From the NCBI GenBank assembly GCA_963070105.1, contig OY718805.1, positions 10,575,652-10,639,651 of the forward strand: 64,000 nucleotides of DNA, written 5' to 3'. Positions 37,147-49,038 of the stretch are shown here, piece after piece. Position 1 is the first letter of the stretch. Each line of letters starts with the position of its first letter. A model generated the notes under the pieces. It searched no databases. It saw only the letters and a program-made list of their open reading frames with translations, and had not been told where the DNA came from. The position numbers and the translations under genes are program-made. The DNA is from Litomosoides sigmodontis. Lineage: Eukaryota > Nematoda > Chromadorea > Rhabditida > Onchocercidae.

Positions 37147-39140
37147 CACAAAATTCAAGAAATTACCGAATTTTGACGAGGTGTTTTTTTTGGTGATGAA
37201 ATAGTTTCCATTTCCGCTCCCGTACTTTTTAAAATGCTGCAAAATACATAAGTCGAAATTCTTATTTATTATATGTCACGTTAACCAAATGTCTCTCGCC
37301 TTCCCGAGAGACATTATAAAGACCAAATTAACAAAGAATAAATTTACTCATTATAAATTTCCGACACTGTTGTTTGAATTAAGTTTATGTTTAGATCGGG
37401 CGGCAAACTGGATTTCTCCTTTGCAGCAAGATATCTGAAAAATTGGTTTATTGGTGAATGAATAAGTAATTTTCGCTGTGGAAATCTACGAGTAGTGAAC
37501 AAACCGTTTACAAATGATATCTGCCTGTGTAAGTACTATATCATCACCAAGTGCTTTTAGAAAACTATGTTCCTGTGTTTCTGTTTCATCCAAACCACCT
37601 TCATCCAATTCCATTAGATCAAAGCGGCGATGCAACAATGGATTGTGCTAAAAACTACATAAATGTTATTTCGTAAGATGACTTAATATCTGTCACGACC
37701 ACTACGTCAAGACGTAGAGCATTCTGTGGTGCTTGTAATCGGGTTGCGAGCTTGCGCTCATCAATTTTCAAATTATTAGTTAACGAGGCTATCGTAATCC
37801 AATCCTTCCACAGAAAAACAAACAGTATCTGCTCGAAGTTTTGATAAATATGCATAAAGTTAGTGCCATTTCTACGCTCTGCTGAGAGATATTCAAGTGA
37901 GCTTGCAGTTAAAATGGCACTTCAACTAAATAAAAAAGGAACGGCTAAAATTAAAAAGACTAGACGTATATTCGTTACAATAAAAAAGATCAGTTTTACA
38001 AAAAAAAGATCAGTTCTCTAAAATAACTTCTTTTTCAAAGGCGTATATACGGAATGCTCCTCCATTGATAAGTTTAAAGAGAGCAGCAAATGCATCAATA
38101 TGACGTTCTGGAATCAAACGTTCACTGACAAAATCAATCAAATCAGCGATTTGATCAGGTGTAACTCGCACCTGTGCTACATAACTTTCTGGTTGCACAA
38201 AATATAGCACGTAAGTTAAGTATATGCCAAACATTCGTTCCTGAACAAAAGAGAAATTTGTTCCATTTAAAGAGCTGAATAGCCAACACATTTCGCTACT
38301 TATTTAGAATCCCTCCAGGAGTTCTTCAAAACATTTTTTAATGGAAAGAAATATATACCACAATACACTAATGCGTCATCGCTGTTACCATATAATTTTT
38401 GATAGCTTTAAATGTTCTTATTGAATTTATCTTTATACTTCACCTTATAAAAAGGGCCTCTGAACATGTTTGAAAATTAAAATCAAATTTCGAACCTGTA
38501 AAGTCATTTCATTGCTGAATCGTATATCTGCGAGTGACACAGGCTCATTTTCTGCTGTCAATTCCTCGGCATATTCTGCTGGTTTTCGTTCACGATATGA
38601 CATAGCATATGAAATTGTTATTTGAAGCAATTTTTCACTGAACTAAATTTGCAACCATTAAAACGCCTAATTTTTAAAACTTACAGAGTCTTATTGCATT
38701 CTAAAAAAATGGGAGCCATTTCGTTGCTGATAAAAAATTATTGGCAACCTAGCTTTAATTATTTTTTCTTCAACATGACAGCATGGTTTTATAACCAATC
38801 TTTTAAAAAAACCATTCGAATGACTCCGTTCAAAAAGTTAACAAAATAGCAATGGAACGAAGTACTCAATTTTAACCAGCATCAGCAGTGAATATATTTA
38901 ACCATATAATAAAATAAAGATATCCCATACAATCTGCAAACTGAAAACACAACTCACTTCATAGAGCTCAGCAGGGCTCATACGACCCGTAAATATTGTT
39001 GCGAACTTCATCTTATCGAACAATTCAATGAATGGTTTATACCGAAGTGTTTCCTTCTCTTTATACATCTTTAATAAGCGCTCAATATCTTTGCGACATC
39101 CAGCCGTTATCGGCATTACTGAGGTACCATGGCCGCGCAT
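35356..39140 (-). CDS. SNAPC1 (SNAP43)-like subunit of the snRNA-activating protein complex
   Basis: Subunit of the complex that binds the proximal sequence element of snRNA genes for RNA polymerases II and III. In nematodes this complex also serves spliced-leader RNA genes (family knowledge). The first three exons are firm: 38958-39140, 38496-38642 and 38028-38240, all phase 0. They give [37 protein letters not shown] (human NMKFGTIFCGRM), then [18 protein letters not shown] and [20 protein letters not shown], matching the SNAPC1 N-terminal domain in order. Later exons are placed by phase: about 37718-37806, 37495-37648, 37353-37438, 37165-37237, 36903-37011, 36483-36607, 35946-36017, 35505-35593, 35356-35428. 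They encode a charged tail with a basic [10 protein letters not shown] cluster and an end rich in E and K. The tail has no clear family match, and its exon borders are uncertain. The intron after PRQNS holds a TA tract. Confidence 0.82.
37041..37142. repeat. (TA)n microsatellite in SNAPC1-like intron
   Basis: About 50 nearly pure TA units between the exons ending PRQNS and starting GRFRSALKE. Tyr-Ile ORFs through it on both strands are artefacts. Confidence 0.97.
37288..37315. repeat. 11-bp perfect hairpin in SNAPC1-like intron
   Basis: AATGTCTCTCG and CGAGAGACATT are exact reverse complements separated by 6 nt (CCTTCC). They lie in the short intron between the exons ending about 37353 and beginning about 37237. 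Confidence 0.8.
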
Positions 39141-40413
39141 GATGCACTAAAAATCAACAGCACTGAAAAATCCGATGAAGAGAACAGCATGATCCTAACT
39201 CTGGAAAGAGTCATTCATTACTTTTTTTGCCAGTACAATGGACCACAATTATCTCCATGAATTCCTTCGATAATAACGACATAGGGATGCAAATTTTCAT
39301 GGCATCAAAATATCCCTTAGATTTCAATACTCGAATCTCTTAAATCCTTCTTTACATAGAGGAACAATTTAATAAAATGTGCCTGGAAGAAAAAATCACT
39401 TCCACCCTAGTATTTGAAAGCAGATTTCACCAGCAATACAACTTTTATTCTGTAACGAGGAAGCTGAAGAATAATCACTGAACATCGCAAAAAGATTTCG
39501 AAAATTCACAGTGCAATTCAATAATGTTTATGATAACATCGATAAATTAGGGAGCGAGTGTGAAAAAATTCCAGGAAAGTTGAGCACCACCAAACTGAAC
39601 CGACATACTTCACGAAAAGAATGTTCGCATGAAAACACCCACATAAAAGTATAAAAATTATTACTGATTAGTCAGTTTTGGTTAGATAACGCTAACTCCA
39701 CTTTATCATGTAGCTCGTAAGTCTAAACGAATCGAAGCAAATACCACATTCCAAAAACCCATAGCCACTAATAATAGCAGCCTTCACCAGAGGATACGGA
39801 CACGAATTACTTTGCAACCTTCTCATGAATTGTACGTTTTCCTTACTGCTTCTTTCTTCAATACATCATCAGTAATATTATACAAAGGATGCTTGACGAT
39901 ACCAATAGATCCTTTCACTTTATAAGACACCGCTGCCACCTTGTACTCCCTATTTTTATCTCCTATTTTTTTATTTGCCTGACAAAAACTTCAAAAAAAA
40001 GCTCAGCAAAAGCTAACGATACTGCGAAATCACGACTGAAAAAAATTCGGCCGCCTATACAAACACTTTTTAGAAGAGTGCACAATAATTGCAACCAGCA
40101 CTTTCTAAGAAAATCAAATAAAATACAACATATCTGCAGAATTTTCTAAATTATCATGAAGAATTAAAAATGTTCACATGAAGGAACTTATAAACCCAGA
40201 ACGACATCCATTTCTCAATGAATTTCGCTTATTTAGTGATTTGTGCAGTGAATGTTCTTTTTAATCATGTTTTCTCAGGACTATGTTAGAGCATGATCAC
40301 AGTAGCGAACATCACAAGTACCGTCAATAAAGCAACCGGGAACTATACACTAGCCACAACTACAAATAAAACTTTTAGTAAAGGAATTTCTGAATAAAAA
40401 GATAGTAAATGAC
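39141..40413. other. Intergenic region between SNAPC1-like and ClC genes
   Basis: About 1.3 kb between the start of the SNAPC1-like gene and the stop of the ClC gene; both are on the minus strand. It should hold the 5' control sequence of the former and the 3' UTR of the latter. No coding segment with family resemblance is seen. Confidence 0.55.
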
Positions 40414-43400
40414 TTAGAAGGAGTGATTTTCAGCACCACCCATTTTCATGAAATCAAGGATATCTTTCTTTGTGATTATTCCGAGAAGGCGACCATTTCT
40501 CGTTACGAGTACTTGTCTCAAGCCAAGTTTTCGGAACATATCTATCACAGTTTCCATCGGTGTTTGATCGGTTACAGTCATCGGTGCCTAAAAGTTCAAT
40601 TTAAAAATTTCTTTCTTCTCTCACAGACCTATCAGTTATTAGATAATAGATAATCTGCTCACAAATTTCAGAGATTTATTTTAAAAACATTGCTTAAAAA
40701 TATCTTTAAAAAATATATTATATAATGAGCAAGATATTAGAAATTTTTTTCTTTAATCAAAAATTTCCTTTAAATTTTCTTTTACAATGAATAGTAAAAG
40801 AAAATTTTTAAATTACACATTACGAATAGTTTTGAGCAAAAATCAAGATTTCGTATCCGGTACCTAGAAAATGCGATACAATAAAAATGAAACCCAGATC
40901 GATAATCTTTATCAATGAGCATAAGTCGAAAATCGCCACTAAACAAAGACCAGAAACTTATGTTAAGTATTTGATACACTAAAATTAGTGAAAATTTGCA
41001 CATCTATTATTTGATAATTAAAAAATTACCAGATCGATGAGTTTACGAAAGCGTAATGGCGCTGGAACACCGTTTTCTGCCTCTAGAATTTCTGCCTCTG
41101 GGACATCTGTTTTGAAATAAACGATTGAATTTGTAACAACATAAGGTTGTGACTTACGGGCAGAATGAAGAGCAAGTTGCAAATCACGCCTAAAAAGTCA
41201 GTCTAAAATACCCGAAAATTTGTTACTAAACTGTACAATAAAAAGTAACATAAATAAATATTTGAACAAAACGAAATAACAACCGTGGACAGAATCCCAC
41301 TAGGTACAAATTTTCCTCACTGACAACAACTGGAAAGCCGTTATAATTAGTTTCACGCAGCAAAACTTCAATATCACCAACCGTCATCGTATCTTGTGTT
41401 ATTACTCGTAATGTGCCACCACCTGAGACTGAGAAACAATCAGGCAAAAAAAAGCATATTTTTCTAAATTTGAAAAAATAGTAATAAAAACTATAGTACG
41501 GACATGTTTGAAATATAACTGCGAAAGACTCAAAATGTCTGTTTGCAAAAATTTTTATTGAAAATACAGAACCTGGACCAGGTTTCATTACTTGTATGGC
41601 AACCGTAGAATATGGATATTCGCCTTTGTTGTCTAAAAATGGATAGCCATTCAAATCTATATGCGCATCATATATACCCTAAAATATTTTTTCGTCCTGT
41701 TGAGTAAACCAAAACAATCGACTGATAAAGTAACAATACGTGACCCGGAGCAGGTATGATTCAAATAAAGAAAAAAATATCGTATCTTGAACTCTTTTTG
41801 TGTCGATAATACACATCATTTCACACAAAGTTTCGTAAATTATCAAAACGCCTGTACTTAAAATTAAGAGTGTTTTATGTTTAAGGCTACTGTTGTGATA
41901 AGAATTACCATTTTGTAGAAGGCATCACCAATCCATTTTGCAAACATTGTGGCAACCATTGTTGGCACAATAAACTCGAGACTTCCCGTCAGTTCAAACA
42001 TAATTACAACCAATGAAACGGTCATTCTTTAAAACAATGTAACTAGTTACATGAACAAATAAAAAATGAGAAAAACCTTGCAACCTAATCACTTTCCCCA
42101 ATATAAAGCCTTAAGCTTGGAGGTTAAAAAAGTTCATTGATTTAACATTCTGACTTAAAAAAAATTAACACCAAAAGGAAAAATCAGACGAATAAACTGC
42201 AGACTATGTTTCCATTTTCTGATAATCTAGCAAGACAGTCTACCTAGTAACACCGCCAAGTACAGCAGCTGCACCGACCATTGCGTAAAGTCCAGGCATA
42301 ACACAATCCTTACCGACCTGGCAAGCCCAAATGGTATTGTGTATTTCAGCGTTCTTCTGAAGTAATGAAACAACATTATATGCGTATATATACCTATATA
42401 TTTTATAACAGATAGTAGCGATTGTGGCTTAATCATAACAATTTGTTCCTGTTTTACAGTCAGTGCGCGTCAGTTTTTCTTGGATAGTGAATTCTTGACT
42501 AATGCTCTTTCCTTGTGTTTAACATAACAGAAAAAATTGTAAGTCATGGGATGATGTTCTCTGTTGGAATGCGTAAAAAACTCAAGACCTTAAAATAATA
42601 AATTATCAATCATTAAAAAATAATCTACAAGGCAAAGCTAATCAACAAACTTTAAACGTACTTGCAGAGATGCAGCTACGCCTTCTACAGTGATACCCAA
42701 TAAACGCCCAGCAATCGCACCCATAGCAAGACTTGGTACAAACAAACCGGCAGGAACTTTGATGCCAAATGTGAATACTGTTAGCACCAATTTTATTAGC
42801 AGCGCCAAAATAAGATCAACAAATGCACTCTAAAAACAGAGAGGCTTGAAATCGGGCCAACTGTTTTCTTTGTTAATAAAAATAATATTCTACCGTTATT
42901 AAAAAAACAATAACGCTCACGTGCACTCCCGCTCCCAATTCTCCAGTGTGATAATTATCATCCACTTTATCGAAAGAAAATGTCTTATTTTGATAATCAC
43001 AAAGATCTATCATAAAATCTTCGGGACCACAACGATCGAAAAGCTGTAATACATGAAATTATCAAATATGAAAAAATGAAACTCATTTTAGCATATAGTT
43101 CAATATCGAATGACGGCAAAGGAAGAATTCATGCTCACTTCTAAGAAAAAGTCAATTATTGAAAAGAATTGATTCAATGTATCATTCACCTCTCTTTGGG
43201 AGAAACACTGGTTAACTATTCACACCTTAGTTTGATGCAAAAGTTCTACCTCTTGTAGAAATAAAGGTCGAGATTGAAGTGTCGTCTTATGTCCCCTTTG
43301 CTTAAAAATTTTATCCTTTCACATTATTCACAGCCAACATTTTCGTAATATTATTTCTTCAATGCTTGCTTTTAAAAACTTATTAGTTGGACTAAGTTCA

Positions 43401-46400
43401 ATCTCGTTCCTTGTTTTTGACTAAACATGCGTACATTACAATTACCGGAGTACAAAATAATCCAAAACTAACTTGTCTTATCAGGGATGACGAACTTCGA
43501 CGGGTGTATGGATTGAAATAACTGACGAATGCTGTAATAAGTGTTACAGCAAGAACTTCTTTTACCGGGTTGTTACCCAAAGTTTTATTCGCTTTTCGAA
43601 ACCGACACCATTTTATGTTCGCCCTTTAAATAAAAATTGTAACCTCAACCAAATGCTTATCACATAAAAAGTTAAAAACCAAATTTAGGGACAGAAAATG
43701 GACAGCAATAATTGCCTTCTATAATAAGTCGCAGCATACCATCAAAACATAAAAAAGATTGATGCATCAAAACTCATTTAAAAAAACCCACCATATAAAC
43801 AAGCTTCCAATAGTGCCTCCAAACAACCCAAGACCGGCAAATGGAATAAGTTCGACAAATGTCCATTTCATGCTGTAATCAACATGGAAAAGGGAAGTCT
43901 GAAATTCCTAATTTTGACATACATTCCAAGAATTATAATTCTCATTCAAACAAAATGCGTGAATAAAATTTACTCTATGCATTTAAATAAAATGAAGTTG
44001 AATAAAATCTCTGAATCTTATTAGAAAAATTAAATTAAAATTTTTTTAGAGGTGATCTAGAAGCGCAAGAGATAGTTCTGCATTACACGAAGTCTGCTTA
44101 TGTAGATGGAAAAAAGAAGTCTGATTACTTTATAAAATGTATTAGCATATCTTGAGTTCTCTAAATACAAATATACCTGATCACTCCCAAACGGATTCAT
44201 TATTCGTAGGATAATTCCAGCAATAAGTGCACAGAAGAACGAACGCCACATAGTTTTCAAAGGGAAATAATAACTTGCCTCTTCCAAACTGCAATGTTTC
44301 ACACATAATATACATGAGTTATGGCCAACCCTCAATTCCCACTTAGGATTCATAGATTAATGAGAGCTTACTTCTTCCTGCTTCAATTAATTTAGGAACA
44401 AAGTACTTCCAAGTATTTGATAAAATATACAAATATATCGAAGTGTAATCCAGAAGATTACCATAGGTTTGCTATAGTAACTTAAACACAACATACACAC
44501 AATGCTTGCTCCATGACATATGGTCCGTATTACCTGAATAAAACTCCTCCTATAGGAGCGCCAAATGCAACTGAAACACCGGCTGCGGCAGAAGCACTTA
44601 ATATTTCACGTTTTTTGGCCTCATTTGAGCCATATTTTGGAAAAAGATACGAGAAAATATTCCCTATGCAACAAGCCAAGTGAACCATCGGGCCTTCCTT
44701 TCCCAAATTCAGGCCTGAAATGTCACGGAATCTTATCCAATCGAAAACTGAACTTGAAATGAAAAGTTCAGGAAATACTGCTCACCAGATGCAGATGCCA
44801 GGATCAAGCCAACAGACTTAATAATGAAAGTCCATTTGCCCAAATAACCTCTAATTATAAAACCAGAAAGAATACATTTAATCTCAGGTATGCCCGAACC
44901 ACAAGCATATGGAGCGAATACCTAAAAACAAGTATTTACATGGAGAAATTTTAATGTTCATATGTTTCATTTTTTCCGCTCCATGCTTTTTTTGGAGAGA
45001 GAAGGGATGAGAAAAGCAGCATAACGAACGAAAATTGGTATCAATAAAAAAATAAGAACTACGAGAATCTGCACACATACACATCGTACGAAAAAGTCTG
45101 TTGGACTGAAGTATTATTGCGATACAAAAACTTGCTTTAACCAAAGCTACAGTTACTCCTGTCATGAGCACGCTCCAACCGCAATAAAAAAATAATTCCA
45201 ACATGTAGTAAAAGAAATTATGCTCATAAAACTGCATCATTTCAGGCCAGGATGTCCATGCTGAGCAATCAGCATCTTTATAAACACTATCATTTGCTGA
45301 CCAACAACAATGCTCACGATCAAGCCAAAATCGATCAGCACATACGCCATCCTGCAACAGCTTACAAGTAGAGAACGTTCCATTTTCATTTTTCCAGCAA
45401 CATCATTGTGTTTGTAAATCTGCTTTATTTATACCCTTATGATTCATACCGCCTTTTAGACAAATGTACATTTCGTAAAGACCTTTAAATCACTCATACT
45501 TTTAATTACCTTTAAATCACTCATCCAACGCGCTCCAATATCAATGATACCAGCAATGGTACCAGCAGCAAGACCAACCATCAACACACATACCCAACCA
45601 CTTCCAGCATCCCATAGACTGCACAATTTACCAAATGGAGTTTTCGATCGTTTTACGATAAATTTATGACGCAATCTGTCCCGGGCTAAATCTCTTTGCC
45701 AATCTATTGTATGAAAGTCACCATATCGGCTGTAAAAGTATTTCGACAAAATATCACTATACAGGAGTTTGTCAGTCAGCATAACCTCTGTAGAGAGTAA
45801 AATGAATAAATGGCAACAGTGAGACTACTTTCAAGTTATACTATTAAACGATTTTGAATTCTTAAGCGATTTGAACGATTTGGCTTATATATACATAGAA
45901 ATAAATCCAATAGATCCAAATAGCATTAGTGTAAGGCTTAAATTCTAAACCTCTCCATTGGCGGTGAAGCTTCATCGATGGCGATTTCTTCGCTATCAGT
46001 TAATGCAATAAAATTACTTCCACTTGTACCTAGAATATAAGGCAAATGGTTAATCTTTATTAAAACGATAATTCATATCAAAAATGGACAGTAAGCAATT
46101 GCATGACTCAATAACTGCATGTCTCCTTAATTAGCAAAAAAAAAGGTTAGAATTTTATTTGAGATTTACACCAAGCAGATGAACATACCACGATATTTCA
46201 ATGCTCCACGACTGCTTTGTTCTGCATGCACCATTGCTGTTGTAGTATTGGAAGCGGAAATATTAGAAGCAGAAACGATTGTATCGTTATCACCCATCAT
46301 TACACTTGCTTCTAATTCGATTTCAGTCCGTCTTAATTTTCGACCCCGAATGAATGCTGACAAGAGCGTTCTGGATTGATTCGGTGATATTAAGCAGGTT

Positions 46401-46851
46401 CTTTCACTTCGCTATAAAAAATAGTGAGCTTTCCCTACAAATTTGCCAACTCAAGCAGAATCTTTCATCCACCAAGAATATACGAGTACGCCCTAGCCAA
46501 TTTTATATCTACGAAAGTCTTCCAAGAAATATAGCTTTTTAATCCATGGAATATATGTAGTCATAAATGCGTGTATACATCTAATTATTAGTACATACCA
46601 AGTGACCTCGTTGTTTTTATGTCCAATATTACAATCATTATAATCTCTCAGTTAGTTACCCAGTTTTACCCCCACTTGTTTCCTAATCTTGCAATTAATC
46701 CATACTACTGCCTTATATCTCTACTAAGGAAAAACAAATGAATGTTGAAGGTGGAAAAAGAAGCGTACCTGATCGCTGATCGAGAAACTGCTCATAGAAA
46801 TCGAAAGCAGTCGACACTCGCAAGCATTTTTGTGCCAACAGACCTGCTTTC
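40414..46851 (-). CDS. ClC-3/4/5-type chloride/proton exchanger (5' end incomplete)
   Basis: Endosomal 2Cl-/H+ exchanger of the CLC family. Exons checked for phase: 46769-46851, 46189-46356, 45951-46029, 45510-45729, 45136-45351, 44786-44921, 44534-44714, 44177-44288, 43792-43898, 43473-43623. Further exons lie at about 42938-43042, 42663-42832, 42240-42353, 41912-42027, 41580-41680, 41287-41430, 41157-41195, 41030-41105, 40414-40590. Order: [13 protein letters not shown]-terminus; CLC motifs [17 protein letters not shown] and [40 protein letters not shown]; then two CBS domains ([15 protein letters not shown] and [14 protein letters not shown]), ending [18 protein letters not shown]. The gating glutamate (GKEGP) and the proton glutamate (EEASYY) are both present, so it should be an exchanger, not a channel; Ser in GSGIP favours chloride. 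The exon at 46851 starts in mid-codon, so upstream coding sequence is missing. A GC-AG intron is inferred after 45136. Confidence 0.92.
40772..40807. repeat. 14-bp perfect inverted repeat with 8-nt loop in last ClC intron
   Basis: AAATTTTCTTTTAC and GTAAAAGAAAATTT are exact reverse complements around AATGAATA. The repeat sits between the last two ClC coding exons. It is AT-rich, so partly expected from composition. Confidence 0.75.
45480..45526 (-). repeat. 27-nt tandem duplication at the end of a ClC exon
   Basis: On the minus strand ATGAGTGATTTAAAGGT occurs twice, 27 nt apart. The first copy ends the exon (WMSDLK, donor GTAATT). The second offers a further donor, GTCTTT. Using the second would insert nine in-frame codons (VIKSMSDLK). 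Confidence 0.8.
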
Positions 46852-47383
46852 CTAAAATGTTAACATTTCTGCTTGACGGTAGATATTGCTACACAGAAGC
46901 GGCTGATAAAGCCAAAAGCTAAAGATCAAAAATGTTTCCAAAATGATAGGCCCTAATTCAGTAAATTATAAAGCTTTATAAAAAAAGAAGTGGATTCCTC
47001 AAGAATCAATCAAACTACTACTATCAGTAATCCACTGTTCGGTAAAATAGTTACTAAATATCTAAATAGCTTAATTAATTGAATCTTTCAATAGTTAATC
47101 ATTATACGAAACCTAGAAAACAGTGGTTGTAAGAAACAACAGCCGATACTTGAACAATAACAGTCAACAATAAAGTTGAACAGAACAATAACAGCCTGAA
47201 CAAGTTAAACAAAATTACTGAACTGAGAGAAGCGTTCCACTTTCATTCACAATACTCAAGGAGAGATGAAGTGATTAACAAAGAAATACATATAACTAGA
47301 AAAGGATGATGCAACACTGAAATGAACTCAGCAATAGCAACCACCAGAGGGCACAGCAAGTAGCATGCGATCACCAACCTTAC

Positions 47384-47527
47384 CGCTAAACAGTGGTCAG
47401 ATATAACACGGCCCAGGAGGTACCGCTCATCATGTGTTTTATGTCTGATTTTAGCTAATGTTGAGTATGTAGTCTGACGAAGCCGCCTCTCAGTGGGAGA
47501 ATTGGTTATGCTAGAGTTCCACAGCAT
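47384..47527 (-). CDS. Candidate 5' coding exon, possibly of the ClC gene
   Basis: An ATG opens 48 codons (MLWNSSITNSPTERRLRQTT, later ERYLLGRVISDH) that end at a good donor, GCG|GTAAGG. It lies 0.5 kb upstream of the first firm ClC exon on the same strand, and the ClC gene lacks its start. However the donor is phase 0 while the exon at 46851 begins with the last base of a codon, so a linking exon is needed, or this belongs elsewhere. No family match was recognised. Confidence 0.4.
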
Positions 47528-48005
47528 GTTTTAGGGTGTTTGTACAGAATGTTTTCCTACTTAGGGAACTGAGTGAGTTATTAGATCAAATTGCTGAGCT
47601 GAAACTTCGCTGTAACTTTTTTTGCTCCTCTCACCTGTTCCCATTGATTTGTGATTTGCAACGAGTTGCATCATTTCGTTTCAAACTGTTTATTAGTTTG
47701 AATCACTAATACCACTTTTCAGCCATTTAACTATTTATGCTTGTTATTCGTCTTCTTTTTGCATTTAATCGCCAATTCGTACTGTGTCAATTTGTTCAAA
47801 TCTGCAGAGATTTCCGTTGCAGTTGTTATTTCATAACAACTTTAATGTGTTCATTTCTTTTGATATGTGTGTGACAAATGACATGCAAAGTTCTTTTTAA
47901 TACTCGTACACTTATTTTTATTCGTAGTTTGTGTTGCTTTTATCTGCAGTTTACATTTGTTGCAATTTTGCTATGCTTTACGTGTAAATATTGGTATAAA
48001 CAAAC

Positions 48006-48246
48006 CAGTAGGGACTGATGGAAATGCGGGTGAGATGTAGACAGATGATGAGTTGATGGATGAGATATATAGGATTATGCAATCCTTCATTGAAGTGTCA
48101 GTCAGCGCTAGCTCTGTGTCATCAACAGAATTTGTCCGATCAAGGATAGTGCAGTATCTTACGCGATCGTGATCACTGGCATCTCTTGGATCAATGAATA
48201 CGCAAGGTTTATACCCATTTCGTATGAGTCTAGGTTCTGCTTCCAT
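48006..48246 (-). CDS. Candidate alternative first exon (ClC gene or separate small gene)
   Basis: An ATG opens about 80 codons of coding-like composition (MEAEPRLIRNGYKPCVFIDP, then RVRYCTILDRTNSVDDTEL). The proposed donor is ACT G|GTTTGT at 48006 (phase 1). Charged and acidic, without a membrane segment, it could be a cytoplasmic N-terminus of an alternative ClC isoform. Its phase does not join directly to the exon at 46851. It could equally be an independent gene facing STRIP head to head. Confidence 0.4.
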
Positions 48247-49010
48247 CTTTTGAGCATTTTTTTAGATAACTTTTTTAAAATAAAGTTTTTTGATATTTAA
48301 ATTGCATGACATAAAACTTCGTTCTGCAATAAAAGACTGAATTCGCTAAAGGCAGCTGAAGGAGACTAGTGGTAAGTGAATGGAATGTAACTGAATTATA
48401 TCTCAAGTGAGAAGCATTATGCGGCAAGCACTTAACATTAGTTAGCGGTAAGTTAAAGTAAAAGCAGATGTCATTTAAAAACTACGATGGATCCTTTAAT
48501 TATTTGTGATAGTTTGATGAAGCAGAAATATTAACATATGTACTATAAAAACGTTACTCATTGTAAAATTGTTTTTAGAAGCAGTTGTAAAGTAGTAAGA
48601 GTATATCTGAAAGAAATATTGAACATTATCTTCGGTAGTGACATTGGTCATCCTCTCCCTGTTCATTTTGAATCTAGTGGTAGCCGCTCTGCTAATTAAT
48701 ATGAGAACATCCAACCTTATGATCTAAATTATTTCATTTGTTCCGAAAGGGATCTTTTAGGAGTATTCTGTATTAGGTAAGTCAATTCACACACTGAATT
48801 ACACGCAGATCAAACTTTTTTTTAACTTTCAATTGTTATTATTGCTGTGTAAGCACGGTCTTTCTAATTTTTAGACCGCTTGGAGCGATCCTAATACTGG
48901 TTATTCTCAACTCAATATTTTAGGGTCGGAAAAGCCGGAATTGTTGCGACGTGTGCGACCGAATTTTGCTGATGACGGTTAGATTCACCGTTTACTGATT
49001 ACTGAGTATA
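48247..49010. other. Intergenic region upstream of STRIP
   Basis: About 760 bp between the most distal minus-strand candidate exon and the STRIP 5' end. No coding segment or recognisable RNA gene is seen; it probably contains the STRIP promoter. Confidence 0.5.
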
Positions 49011-49016
49011 TTCCAG
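49011..49016 (+). promoter_or_regulatory. Probable spliced-leader trans-splice acceptor of STRIP gene
   Basis: TTCCAG lies 22 bases before the ATG at 49039. The first coding exon is only 22 nt, and no upstream coding exon is required. Confidence 0.45.
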
Positions 49017-49038
49017 TATCAAATGTCAAAAACAAGTC

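Noticed and set aside
36901..37242. 113-codon minus-strand ORF through the TA tract
   Set aside because: It fuses parts of SNAPC1-like exon and intron sequence through Tyr-Ile repeats; the real exon there is read in another frame.
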